Source: CAKOSP01 sp964369845 (lineage in GTDB: Bacteria; Bacillota_I; Bacilli_A; RF39; UBA660). Taken from it: a DNA stretch of 57,307 nucleotides. The stretch covers positions 1 through 57,307 of the forward strand of contig CAYJFJ010000005.1 in the NCBI GenBank assembly GCA_964369845.1. The letters are read 5' to 3'. The notes beneath the pieces are model-generated. The model made no database searches and was not told where the DNA came from. It saw nothing but the letters and a program-made list of their open reading frames with translations. Below, one piece after another: positions 20,901 through 28,564 of the stretch (positions within the stretch are counted from its first letter, which is position 1; each line of letters starts with the position of its first letter). The translations under genes were made by a program, and so were the position numbers.

Positions 20901-23900
20901 CCATATAGCAAAAGTGAAGTTGAACTATTTGCTGTATCAAAAGACATAGATGCAAATATTACTGCTGCTGATCTTGGAACTAAAAATTTAAATGTTGGAA
21001 ATAATTTGTTTGAAATAAACGTTACTGCTCATGATGGTGTTTCTACTGAAAAATACCAAGTTAATATAATAAGAGAAGAAAATAACAATAATGATTTAAG
21101 TAGTTTAAATATTTTTGGTGAAGAAGTTATTTTTAACTCTGAAACTAATAAATATGAAATTATTTTAAACTCAAATATTTCTGAAATTAAACCAAATAAC
21201 ATACTTGGAGTAGTTCATGAAACTGCAACATTTAACTCAGGAGTTGGATTAGATTTAACTTATGGTGAAAATACTTATGGTGTTAGTGTTACTGCTCAAA
21301 ATGGGACTATAAAAACTTATGATATTTTAATTGTTAGAAGTTTTAAATCTGATGCTAGTTTGAGTAATATCACAATTGATGAAAATAATTTAGAAAATTT
21401 TGATAGTAATACTTATATTTATAATTTAACTGTTCCTTATACAACTGATGAACTTGTAATAGGAGCAACTACAACAGATGTTGATGCTACTGTTACTAGT
21501 GCTGATTTAGGTACTAAAAATTTATCTGTTGGAAATAATACATTTAATATAAATGTAACTGCTCATGATTCATCAACTAAACTTGTTTATACTATAAATG
21601 TTACCCGTGAAGAAAATAATGATAATAATTTAACTACTTTAACTATTTTAGGAACAGATGCTATATGGGATAGTGAAAACAATAGATTCGAAGTGACTCT
21701 TAGCCATGAAAATGATTCTTTGGTTTCGACTGATTTTAGTTATTTAATTGACTCGACTGCATCATTTAGTGTAGCTGATGAAATGAGTTTAAATTACGGA
21801 GTTAATAATAAATCTGTTAGTGTTACAGCTCAAAATGGAAATGTAAAAACTTATGATATTTTAATATATAGAAATTATAAAACTGAAGCTAGTTTAAGTA
21901 ATATAACTATTGATGGAAGCAATTTAGAAAATTTCGATAGTAGTGTATATTCATATAATTTAACAGTTCCTTATACAACTGATGAACTTGTAATAGGAGC
22001 TACTACAATAGATGTTGATGCTACTGTTACTAGTGCTGATTTAGGTAATAAAAGTTTATCTGTTGGAAATAATACATTTAATATAAATGTAACTGCACAT
22101 GATTCGTTAACTAAACTTGTTTATACTATAAATGTTACTCGTGAAGAAAATAATGATAATAATTTAACTAGTTTAACTATTTTAGGAACTGATGCTACAT
22201 ATAATGCATCACTAGATCAGTTTAAAGTAGAAGTTCCTTCAAATACACTTTCTTTTTCTGCAAGTGATATTTCAGGAATTGTAGATGAAACTGCAACATT
22301 TATTCCTGGAATAGGTATGGACCTTGAATACGGTGAAAACGATTATGTTGTTATAGTAACATCACAAAAGGGAGTTACTAAAACTTATGATGTTGTTATA
22401 ACTAGACTTCATAAAACAGATGCTAAACTAAGTGATATTACTATTGATGGAAATAGTTTAGAAAATTTTGATAGTAATACTTTTGTTTATAATTTAACTG
22501 TTCCTTATACAACTAATGAACTTGTAATAGGTGCAACTACAATAGATGTTGATGCTTTTGTTACTAGTGCTGATTTAGGAACTAAAAGTCTATCTGTTGG
22601 AAATAATACATTTAATATAAATGTAACTGCACATGATTCGTTAACTAAACTTGTTTATACTATAAATGTTATTCGTGAAGAAAATGATGATAATAACTTA
22701 AATGGTTTAACTATTTTAGGAACAGATGCTATTTGGGATAGTGAAGATAATAGATTCGAAGTGACTCTTAGCCATGAAAATGATTCTTTAGTTTCTACTG
22801 ATTTTAGTTATTTAATTGATTCGACTGCATCATTTGGTGTAGCTGATGAAATTAGTTTAAATTATGGCGTTAACAATAAATCTGTTAGTGTTACTGCTCA
22901 AAATGGAAATGTAAAAACTTATGATATTTTAATATATAGAAATTATAAAACTAATAATAATTTATCTGGAATTTTGATTGATAATAATATATTAAATGAC
23001 TTTAGTGTTGATAAATTAACATATGATATTATAGTTCCTTATAATAAAACTAATATTAGTTTAAACGCTACTTTAGAAGATATAGATGCAAGTTTGAATT
23101 TTAGTGAACTTGGAAATAAAGATTTAATTGTGGGACTCAATACTTTCAATATTACTGTTACTGCACATGATGGTGTTTCAATTAAAAGTTATGTAATTAA
23201 TATAGTAAGAGAAGAAAACGATAATAGTAATGTAACTAATTTACTTGTTCATGACTCTTTAGCTACATGGAATAGTGTTAACAATAGATATGAAGTAGTT
23301 TTAGGAAGTGATATAACTAATGTTTCAGCTTCTGATGTTGATGTATCTATTCATGAAACAGCAACTATTACAAAAGGTAGTGATGTTACACTTGACTATG
23401 GAGAAAATACTTATACTTTCGATGTTACCGCACAAAATGGTAATAAAAAGAGTTATGAAGTTATGATTTATCGAAGTTATAAAACTAATGCTCTTCTTTC
23501 TAGTATTACTATAGATAGTTTATTAATAAATGATTTTGTTTCTAATACATTTACTTATGATATTACTCTTGATAATGAAATTAGTGAGATAAATTTAAAT
23601 GCTACATTAAGTGATACTGATGCAAGCATTACTAGTAGTACTTTTGGTAAACATTCTTTAAATGTTGGTCTTAATACTTTAAAAATAAATGTAACTGCAC
23701 ATGATGGAGTTACTACTAGTGAATATACTGTAAATATTACTAGGAAAGCAAGTTCTAATACTGGCGTTAAACAAATTACTATCTTAGGTAATATAGCTGA
23801 GTGGAATAACGATTTAAATAAATATGTTCTTCAGTTAAATAGTAGTTATGACAATTTTGTGGTTTCAGATGTTCAAATTGATTTAGAAAGCTTAACTTCT

Positions 23901-25256
23901 TCTATAAATGCTTTTGAAGGTATGAGTTTAAATTACGGGGAAAATAATTTCAACTTCACAGTAGTAGCAGAAGATAAAACTTCTCAAAGTTATGAAGTAT
24001 TGATTAATAGACTTTATAAAACAGATGCTACTTTAAGTAGTATTACAATTGATGATTTATTAGTTAGTGGATTTGATTTTATGAAAAATACTTACGACAT
24101 TACACTTCCATATAATACTACTAATATTACTATTAATGGTATTACTACCGATGTGGATGCTACTATATTATCAAGTGATTTAGGAAATAAAAATTTAGAT
24201 TTAGGCCTTAATACTTTTACTATTAATGTAACTGCTCATGATAGTAGCACTTCAAATGTTTATACGTTAAATATTACAAGAGAAAAAAATACTAATAATG
24301 AATTAACTAGTTTAACAATTCTTAATAACGAAGCTACATGGAATGATGAAGAAACTAGATTCGAAGTTAATGTAAGCTCTAGTGATGAAGTATTTACTTC
24401 GCTTGATATTGCTGCTAGTGTTCATGAAACAGCAATTATAAATGTTGGCAGTGGTATGAATTTAGTATATGGTGAAAATAATTATCAAATAAATGTAACA
24501 GCACAAAATGGAAATATTAAAATATATAATGTAGTAATTAATAGACCTTTTAAAAATGATGTTACTATTGCAAGTTTATTTGCAAATGATAAAGAAATTT
24601 TAACTTATGATGAAGCTACATCTACTTATAGTTATACTGTAGGTTATAGTACTGATACTGTTGATTTATCTCTAAATTTAACTGATGTAGATGCTACGGT
24701 TGTATCAGGATTAGGTATTAAAAATTTGAATTTAGGTAATAATATTTTTGAAATTAGCGTACTTGCACATGATAAAATCACTACTAAAACTTATCATGTT
24801 TCAATTGATAGATTAGAAGTTGATAATGAATTATTAACTGCTAAGGCTGGAAGTAATCAAGTAATTGGTGAAAAATATATTAGTACTGTTTCACCAAATA
24901 CAACAGTTTTACAATTTAAAAACATGTTAGAAAATGATAATGAAAATTTATATGTTTACTCAGCTGATGGAATAACTTTATTATCTGATGATTCGTTTAT
25001 TGAAACTGGTATGATTATTAAATTAATTAAAAGTGATATTGAGATGGATCAAAAAACTTTAATTGTTAAAGGTGATGTATCTGGTGGCGGTGGAGTTAAC
25101 TTATCTGACGTTATGATTGTTGTTAATATATATTTAGGTAAAACTACGGTATCTGAAATATTTGAGATAGCAGCAGATCTTAATAATAATGGTTCGGTTG
25201 ACTTAGCTGATGCAATGATTTTAGTTAATTTCTATTTAAGAAAAACTGAATTATAG
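14901..25256 (+). CDS. Giant secreted repeat protein with SdrD-like domain, 23 beta-sandwich repeats and C-terminal dockerin
   Basis: 3451 residues. The ATG at 14901 fits the TAGGT ribosome site better than the ATG at 14895. One hydrophobic segment at ~13-38 (signal peptide or anchor). Residues ~45-930 form large beta-rich domains with no clear family. Near 938-1010 an SdrD_B/Cna-B type domain (GDLFKDVNFNGIKDLEDTPL). From ~1258 to ~3308 come 23 cadherin-like beta-sandwich repeats in strict alternation: 12 of type A (KTDATLSxxTI...NVTAHDG) and 11 of type B (NNxLxxLxILG...TAQNG). Then a linker domain and a type I dockerin (~3389-3450) with two F-hand motifs, GDVSGGGGVNLSD and ADLNNNGSVDLAD. No transmembrane or sorting signal at the C-terminus. 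The dockerin is expected to bind a cohesin, and the two genes just upstream encode cohesin-like membrane proteins. Confidence 0.85.
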   Translation: MFCKLSKNKLNKKVLIGFIILAISVISVSCYYVSKLYFFNEKVAEIAAEPAVIKSSNTINGVTIEMEIAGDNVFDDRATIGKVVTVTAYFPEQQTGNKSLTLEVPEGLEYDVNGVPVPTDYVNPGTVQENILNVLGEGQPLAQQAINTVSLPAMDTVTESTFGSVTYVLNETADKIILTFYVKADEDRVYGTHDILGHLTARASFNDTQVSTYTDVTATGSDIAGSGAFHREHEFASDVVVSSTDTETLYNYSYSSFRPEYLPYVIEGSLTTYYPVGMEYVTLVTYNTVTSNAEYPSLGVVDVPELGKVTYTVENDMFYSGSTAKYKIPVGIEEGIYSTTGVPVIEFTTFDGVKHKYYPGNSDMDGDGNIDEGYVYSTEEVVSRESFGAPLKFETRNSTHDLHNNNYSNTGFVMFSNENPFQTENIMYHVEIDPNYLAKVVRLPRGTGAGLVQYKTTKNDEWQTYTFSSIYYLHLDADDIGLDADEYITEVLGNIGKYSANKQSFAYSSINYHTTNVAYGIQKPGVTEVSHNISAWIEGDKENTLVTLQTHNDIGESLVNMTTDGRSVAYKDGVEVTAITAGDTLHVESTASIQGYLYGNSFIIEDPYFILREVNGITIHPSTIELKNDLTGENLDFNIDYIVSEDGSQENYYKITLLENMTMGFLVGYPINEVNITTSYDFTTNSISTESYVFNVASVFAFLQDGATGRSYISGNNNFERGLDLNNNGTTTDILPSTASLNITVNKNNHVIVDTYLSLNDGTRYPAYMPAYPETGVNFTPGLSTNYNISIQNLSAYNAKDFVLYFPIPKIGDYFGENYQTEAFSYNMKLTDYLADMPGFTIEYGTGITESTITTGNYTETPADLSKVNMIRVVGDSLIGQGENIEVVVPLEIDETLESSTGKIGTMNIFNPYYTVDYTVYAGWKKGSSVGAKLVLMNIEGDLFKDVNFNGIKDLEDTPLSNVNIELYRKQLDGTYLPVLDGSSTKTVTTDENGHYQFIHQDMFDIAEYMIKPIIDSSLNLVETNYQAVANYEIDSDMQIGASSVFNIDPTLDEASFINIGYIDKQNLVVDNPSLIVMSPRENEQFLLVDTETDASGLISPYYFDLLGGVYNISANKNVVEYHTFVSGNEFLSLTAADISTTELLDTDLLFNLTDRYGNVTTSKSKILVMGEDRIYSEGLSALNTVIPNKIAQVMTLEEFLKYVDAEAFSNIDGSKLDIAVDNLAELNAVPYQGGNYDVVLTTSESSITINVEIGERLKTDASLAGITVDGILLDNFFPETKIYNLTVPYLTTSINLNATATDVDAGIDASDLGVKNLNLGNTTFNINVTAEDADFTDIYTLYVERLRHTDNSLNNLTVLDTLATWSSDENAYLVNVASDVDNILSADIVGDVHETATLITGSGVSLEYGKNEYNISVTAHDGTIANYKILINRLYKTDATLSDLTINDVTLTDFSSSKHSYELTVPYSTENITVGASLTDEDALINSSDLGTKNLNVGVNTINVNVTAHDGKTKLIYSVNITREENNDNSLNGLKIAGVDATWNVDANRYEVILPSNITLINSSQLIGTVDETATFISGEGLNLSYGDNEYSVTVRAQNNDVKIYDVLIFRSYKTDATLSDLTINDVTLSDFDSSKNSYDLTLSYSTNIVNIGAILNDLDATITNADLGEKSLVVGLNTFTINVTAHDGVTKQVYTLNITREENNNNELLSLNILGNAAIYNASLDQYEVAVPSNILSFSASDILGTVDETATFIPGIGMELEYGENDYVVIVTSQKGITKTYDVVITRLHKTDAKLSDITIDGNSLENFDSNTYVYNLTVPYTTDELVIGATTIDVEAFVTSADLGTKSLSVGNNTFNINVTAHDSLTKLVYTINVIREENNDNTLNGLTILENNAIWNVEENRFEVTLEAQIDSLLSSNISGLVHETALFNSGDGLELDYGINNYSVYVTAQNGTLKTYDVAIFRSYKTDATLSSIKIDEDLISGFSSSTYLYNLTVPYSKSEVELFAVSKDIDANITAADLGTKNLNVGNNLFEINVTAHDGVSTEKYQVNIIREENNNNDLSSLNIFGEEVIFNSETNKYEIILNSNISEIKPNNILGVVHETATFNSGVGLDLTYGENTYGVSVTAQNGTIKTYDILIVRSFKSDASLSNITIDENNLENFDSNTYIYNLTVPYTTDELVIGATTTDVDATVTSADLGTKNLSVGNNTFNINVTAHDSSTKLVYTINVTREENNDNNLTTLTILGTDAIWDSENNRFEVTLSHENDSLVSTDFSYLIDSTASFSVADEMSLNYGVNNKSVSVTAQNGNVKTYDILIYRNYKTEASLSNITIDGSNLENFDSSVYSYNLTVPYTTDELVIGATTIDVDATVTSADLGNKSLSVGNNTFNINVTAHDSLTKLVYTINVTREENNDNNLTSLTILGTDATYNASLDQFKVEVPSNTLSFSASDISGIVDETATFIPGIGMDLEYGENDYVVIVTSQKGVTKTYDVVITRLHKTDAKLSDITIDGNSLENFDSNTFVYNLTVPYTTNELVIGATTIDVDAFVTSADLGTKSLSVGNNTFNINVTAHDSLTKLVYTINVIREENDDNNLNGLTILGTDAIWDSEDNRFEVTLSHENDSLVSTDFSYLIDSTASFGVADEISLNYGVNNKSVSVTAQNGNVKTYDILIYRNYKTNNNLSGILIDNNILNDFSVDKLTYDIIVPYNKTNISLNATLEDIDASLNFSELGNKDLIVGLNTFNITVTAHDGVSIKSYVINIVREENDNSNVTNLLVHDSLATWNSVNNRYEVVLGSDITNVSASDVDVSIHETATITKGSDVTLDYGENTYTFDVTAQNGNKKSYEVMIYRSYKTNALLSSITIDSLLINDFVSNTFTYDITLDNEISEINLNATLSDTDASITSSTFGKHSLNVGLNTLKINVTAHDGVTTSEYTVNITRKASSNTGVKQITILGNIAEWNNDLNKYVLQLNSSYDNFVVSDVQIDLESLTSSINAFEGMSLNYGENNFNFTVVAEDKTSQSYEVLINRLYKTDATLSSITIDDLLVSGFDFMKNTYDITLPYNTTNITINGITTDVDATILSSDLGNKNLDLGLNTFTINVTAHDSSTSNVYTLNITREKNTNNELTSLTILNNEATWNDEETRFEVNVSSSDEVFTSLDIAASVHETAIINVGSGMNLVYGENNYQINVTAQNGNIKIYNVVINRPFKNDVTIASLFANDKEILTYDEATSTYSYTVGYSTDTVDLSLNLTDVDATVVSGLGIKNLNLGNNIFEISVLAHDKITTKTYHVSIDRLEVDNELLTAKAGSNQVIGEKYISTVSPNTTVLQFKNMLENDNENLYVYSADGITLLSDDSFIETGMIIKLIKSDIEMDQKTLIVKGDVSGGGGVNLSDVMIVVNIYLGKTTVSEIFEIAADLNNNGSVDLADAMILVNFYLRKTEL
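18675..24825 (+). repeat. Coding array of 23 alternating beta-sandwich repeats
   Basis: About 6.1 kb of tandem units of ~260-270 bp inside the giant gene, alternating A and B types (A+B about 530 bp). Two stretches, about 20150-20580 and 22285-22715, are nearly identical at DNA level, and 21630-21880 matches 22700-22950, which points to recent segmental duplication. Confidence 0.85.
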
Positions 25257-25257
25257 T

Positions 25258-25285
25258 AAAAAGGAAACATTTAGTTTCTTTTTTT
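25258..25285 (+). terminator. Rho-independent terminator after the giant gene
   Basis: Stem AAGGAAAC / GTTTCTTT (8 bp, one G-U), loop ATTTA, T run. Confidence 0.75.
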
Positions 25286-25332
25286 CTTGTATAAATTAAT
25301 AATAAATGATACCATTATTATGGTGGTAGTAG

Positions 25333-25758
25333 ATGAAAAAAATAATTTTTAAATATAAATATATAGTATTAGTAGGAATTTTAGTTATACTTGTATTAAT
25401 TTCTTCTTTTATTATTTTACCAATTTTATTTAAAGAAAAATCAAACGAAGATATTTTGCATGAATCTTTAGTTGAGTATGGAGAGAAATTTTATGAAGAA
25501 TATTATTTTACTTCTTTACATACTGAAACTAAATCTTCATTTTTATCAAATTATACTGATATAGGTATTAAAATTGATTTAGACAATTTAGAGACTTATT
25601 TTTCTGAAGATGGTTTTGATGAAATTTTTGTAAATAATTTAACTGAAGAGGTATGTGATTTCGAAGAAACTAAAATAATTATTTATCCAAAAAGTCCTTT
25701 TGGTGTAGATGATTACACACTTGAAGCTACTGTTTCTTGTGGTTATGAAAGTAAATAA
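25333..25758 (+). CDS. Hypothetical single-pass membrane protein
   Basis: 141 residues. One strong transmembrane helix (about residues 9-33, IVLVGILVILVLISSFIILPIL) after a basic N-terminus (KKIIFKYKY), so the ~105-residue C-terminal part should be extracytoplasmic. It has two Cys (EEVCDFEE, TVSCGYES) that could pair. The ribosome site is weak (GGTGGTAG). No family recognised. The general plan resembles the anchored proteins at 3419 and 39576. It ends at its own terminator. Confidence 0.65.
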   Translation: MKKIIFKYKYIVLVGILVILVLISSFIILPILFKEKSNEDILHESLVEYGEKFYEEYYFTSLHTETKSSFLSNYTDIGIKIDLDNLETYFSEDGFDEIFVNNLTEEVCDFEETKIIIYPKSPFGVDDYTLEATVSCGYESK

Positions 25759-25778
25759 ATAATTATTTGCTTTTTTTT
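25750..25778 (+). terminator. Terminator overlapping the stop of the small membrane protein
   Basis: Stem AGTAAATAA / TTATTTGCT (9 bp, one G-U), loop ATAA, followed by T8. Confidence 0.65.
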
Positions 25779-25780
25779 AT

Positions 25781-25788
25781 GGTATACT
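25781..25788 (+). promoter_or_regulatory. Extended -10 promoter for the PHP/two-component unit
   Basis: TGGTATACT (hexamer 25783-25788) with no good -35; 18 bp before the GTG start of the PHP gene. Confidence 0.45.
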
Positions 25789-25805
25789 TATTATAGGTGA
25801 TTTGA

Positions 25806-26669
25806 GTGATAGATTTACATATACATACTAAATATTCTGATGGTTCTTGCTCTTTAAAAGAAGTTTTATCTTTTGCAAATAATAAAAATTTAGAGGTTAT
25901 ATCAATTACTGATCATAATAATATAGATGCTTATTATGAATTGAAAGCTTTAAAAAGTAATATATTTAAAGGAAAAATAATTACTGGTGTAGAACTTAAT
26001 ACCAGTATTTTAGGATATAATATAGAAGTGTTGGTTTACAATTTTGATATTGATAAAATGCAAAATTTACTTAATAAATTATATATGTCTAGAAATAGTA
26101 GAAATATTTTAGAACTTAATATTTTATATAATGTATGTATGGAAAATGATATAGCTTTACCTAATGATTTTTTAGAAAATTTTGATAGTAATGGGTATGC
26201 TTCTGAGTATTTGTTATCTTATTTAAAAAATATTGATATTAGTAAATTAAATATTGATCCTTCATACTTAATAGACTTCAGGACTTTTTATCGTAAATGC
26301 ATTTCAGAAAAAAGTAGTATATTTTTTATAAATCCTGATGCTATTGTACCTTCGCTGGATGTACTTATTTTAGAAATTAGAAAAACTGGTGGTCTTATAT
26401 TTTTGGCTCATCCTTTTATTTATAAGAACTATGAAATTATTTTAGAGAAATTCATAAAGAATTATGATATTGATGGATTAGAATGTTTTCATAGTACTTT
26501 TAGTAACGAACAAATATTTTATTTAAATGAATTATGTAAAGAAAATAAATTAAGTGTCTCTGGAGGATCTGATTTTCATGGAAAGAGAAAACCTGGGATT
26601 TTTATTGGTAATGGATATGGTGATTTAGCTATTTCTCAAGAGATTCTTAATACTTGGAGGAAAAAATGA
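25806..26669 (+). CDS. PHP-domain metal-dependent phosphoesterase
   Basis: 287 residues starting at GTG (25806) with AGGTGA 7 bp upstream; no better ATG exists near the conserved start. Metal-binding motifs of the PHP fold are in order: DLHIHTKYSDGS (HxH), ITDHNNID, LAHPFIYKN and SGGSDFHGKRKPG. Length matches the YciV/TrpH group, whose members hydrolyse 3',5'-bisphosphates or RNA 5' ends. It overlaps the response-regulator gene by 4 bp (ATGA), so the phosphoesterase and the two-component system form one operon; whether they work together functionally is unknown. Confidence 0.88.
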   Translation: MIDLHIHTKYSDGSCSLKEVLSFANNKNLEVISITDHNNIDAYYELKALKSNIFKGKIITGVELNTSILGYNIEVLVYNFDIDKMQNLLNKLYMSRNSRNILELNILYNVCMENDIALPNDFLENFDSNGYASEYLLSYLKNIDISKLNIDPSYLIDFRTFYRKCISEKSSIFFINPDAIVPSLDVLILEIRKTGGLIFLAHPFIYKNYEIILEKFIKNYDIDGLECFHSTFSNEQIFYLNELCKENKLSVSGGSDFHGKRKPGIFIGNGYGDLAISQEILNTWRKK

Positions 26670-27307
26670 AAAAAATTTTAATAGTTGAAGATGATAAAAT
26701 TATATCAAAGGGTTTATCATATTTACTTTCTTCAAAATATGAAGTTTTAGTTGCTAAATCTGTAAAAGAAGCTATAAGTTTTGATAAAGAGTATTTTGAT
26801 TTACTTCTTTTAGATCTGTTTTTACCAGATGGCTATGGCTATGATGTGGTAGAAAATAGTTTTAAAAATGTACCTGTTATATTTTTAACTGCTAATGATA
26901 ATGAAGAAGATATTGTTAAGGGTTTATCAATAGGTGAAGATTATATTCATAAACCTTTTAAAAATGCTGAACTAGTTATGCGCATTGAAAAAGTTTTAAA
27001 AAGATTTGAAAAAAATATTTTTTGCTATGATAAAGTTATTATAGATTATGAAAAATATTTAATTAGTGTCGATAATAATATTTTGGAAGTTACTCCTCTT
27101 GAATTTGATATATTAAAACTTCTTTTTGAAAATCATGATAAAGTTGTTACTAGAGATAAAATTATTTCACTAATATGGGACTCGAATAATAAATTTGTAA
27201 ATGATAATACACTTTCTGTTTACATTAAAAGAATAAGAGAAAAATTTAATTATAATTATATAAAGACAATTAAAGGTATAGGTTATATGGTGAGTTTAAA
27301 TGATTAA
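26666..27307 (+). CDS. OmpR/PhoB-family response regulator
   Basis: 213 residues from the ATG at 26666 (GGAGG at 26656-26660). Receiver domain: acidic pocket VEDD near residue 8, phosphoacceptor Asp50 in LLLDLFLPDG, conserved Thr in FLTAND and Lys in YIHKPF. C-terminal winged helix (VTPLEFDILKLLFENHDKVVTRDKI... SVYIKRIREKF... IKGIGYMV) typical of the PhoB type. Its start overlaps the PHP stop and its end overlaps the kinase gene by 8 bp, so the three are translationally coupled. Target genes cannot be told from sequence. Confidence 0.93.
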   Translation: MKKILIVEDDKIISKGLSYLLSSKYEVLVAKSVKEAISFDKEYFDLLLLDLFLPDGYGYDVVENSFKNVPVIFLTANDNEEDIVKGLSIGEDYIHKPFKNAELVMRIEKVLKRFEKNIFCYDKVIIDYEKYLISVDNNILEVTPLEFDILKLLFENHDKVVTRDKIISLIWDSNNKFVNDNTLSVYIKRIREKFNYNYIKTIKGIGYMVSLND

Positions 27308-28490
27308 AAAAATATTGGTTTATATCTTTTTGTTACTTTTTTTCTCTAGCATAACTTACTTTATAACTGCTTATAACTATCAAAAATATTTAAACAACTA
27401 TAATTATTTTACAGCAAATATTTTAGCTTTGAGTCAAAGTGGTGAACTTTCTGAACAAGAAATATTAGCTTTTTTACAAAGTAACGAAACTTTTGACTAT
27501 GATTTTTTTGTGAATTATGGTTACAATGAATTAAGTGATTTTACTTTAAAAAGCACTGATGAATTATTTATAAATAATTTAATATTTAATTTATGTATTG
27601 TCAATTTGCTAGTTTCTGTAATATTTTTGTTTTGTAATTATTATTTGTATTTAAAAAATGCTGAATATAAAAATATTTCTAAGCAGTTAAAAAAAATAGA
27701 TAACTTAGATTATAATTTAGATATAAAAGAATTCAAAGAAGGAAAAAGTTCTTTGCTTAAAAATGAAATATATAATATAACTCTTAAGTTGAAAGAGAAA
27801 AGTGAAAAATTATTTAAAGAAAAAAAACAAATAAAAGATAATATTAACGATATATCTCATCAGTTAAAAACTCCTCTTACCGGTATAAATGTCCTTCTTG
27901 ATAATATTTTAAATGATAGTGATATGAGTGATGAAATCAAAAGTGAATTTTTAACCGATATTAAAATGAAAACTGAAAGTATTGAATTTTTAATTGAAAG
28001 TTTACTAAAACTTTCTAAATTTGATGCAGACGTTATTAGTTTTGAAGAAAAAAATATAAATGTTTCTTCATTTTTAGAAAATATTACTAATAGTTTAAGT
28101 TATTTAAGTATTGAAAAAAATATAGATATTACTATAAATTCTAATAAAAAAATATGTTTTTCTGGAGATTTAAAATGGCAAAGTGAAGCCATAAAAAATA
28201 TTTTAAAAAATGCTATAGAACATTCTGAATATAACTCTAAAATAGAAATTGTGTCTAGTGAAAATAATTTTTTTACACAGATTAATATTAAAGATTATGG
28301 TAAAGGTATTAAAACTAAAGATTTGAAATATATATTTGATAGGTTTTATAAAAGTGAGAACTCTAATGATAATAGTATAGGAATAGGTCTTAATTTAGCT
28401 AAAACTATTATTACTAAAGGTAATGGATATATTTATCTAGTATCTAAAGAAAATGAAGGTACAGAATTTATAATTAAATATTTTAAATAA
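27300..28490 (+). CDS. Sensor histidine kinase, partner of the response regulator
   Basis: 396 residues. Two transmembrane helices (about 4-24 and 93-115) bracket a small extracytoplasmic loop of ~65 residues with no known sensor fold. HisKA domain with the phosphorylation site ISHQLKTPLTG (His187), then an ATPase domain with N box (IKNILKNAIEHS), G1 (DYGKGI), F box (FDRFYKSEN) and G2 (GIGLNLAKTII). The small loop suggests sensing within the membrane or via a partner, as in cell-envelope stress kinases; that is inference. Confidence 0.92.
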   Translation: MIKKILVYIFLLLFFSSITYFITAYNYQKYLNNYNYFTANILALSQSGELSEQEILAFLQSNETFDYDFFVNYGYNELSDFTLKSTDELFINNLIFNLCIVNLLVSVIFLFCNYYLYLKNAEYKNISKQLKKIDNLDYNLDIKEFKEGKSSLLKNEIYNITLKLKEKSEKLFKEKKQIKDNINDISHQLKTPLTGINVLLDNILNDSDMSDEIKSEFLTDIKMKTESIEFLIESLLKLSKFDADVISFEEKNINVSSFLENITNSLSYLSIEKNIDITINSNKKICFSGDLKWQSEAIKNILKNAIEHSEYNSKIEIVSSENNFFTQINIKDYGKGIKTKDLKYIFDRFYKSENSNDNSIGIGLNLAKTIITKGNGYIYLVSKENEGTEFIIKYFK

Positions 28491-28498
28491 TTTACGAT

Positions 28499-28527
28499 TT
28501 GATAATATATTGAGTTATTGGTATAAT
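28499..28527 (+). promoter_or_regulatory. Promoter for dapF-dapL
   Basis: -35 TTGATA at 28499-28504, 17-bp spacer, extended -10 TGGTATAAT (hexamer 28522-28527). Confidence 0.7.
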
Positions 28528-28564
28528 TTGTATATAAAATTTTATTTTATGTAAGGAGATGACT

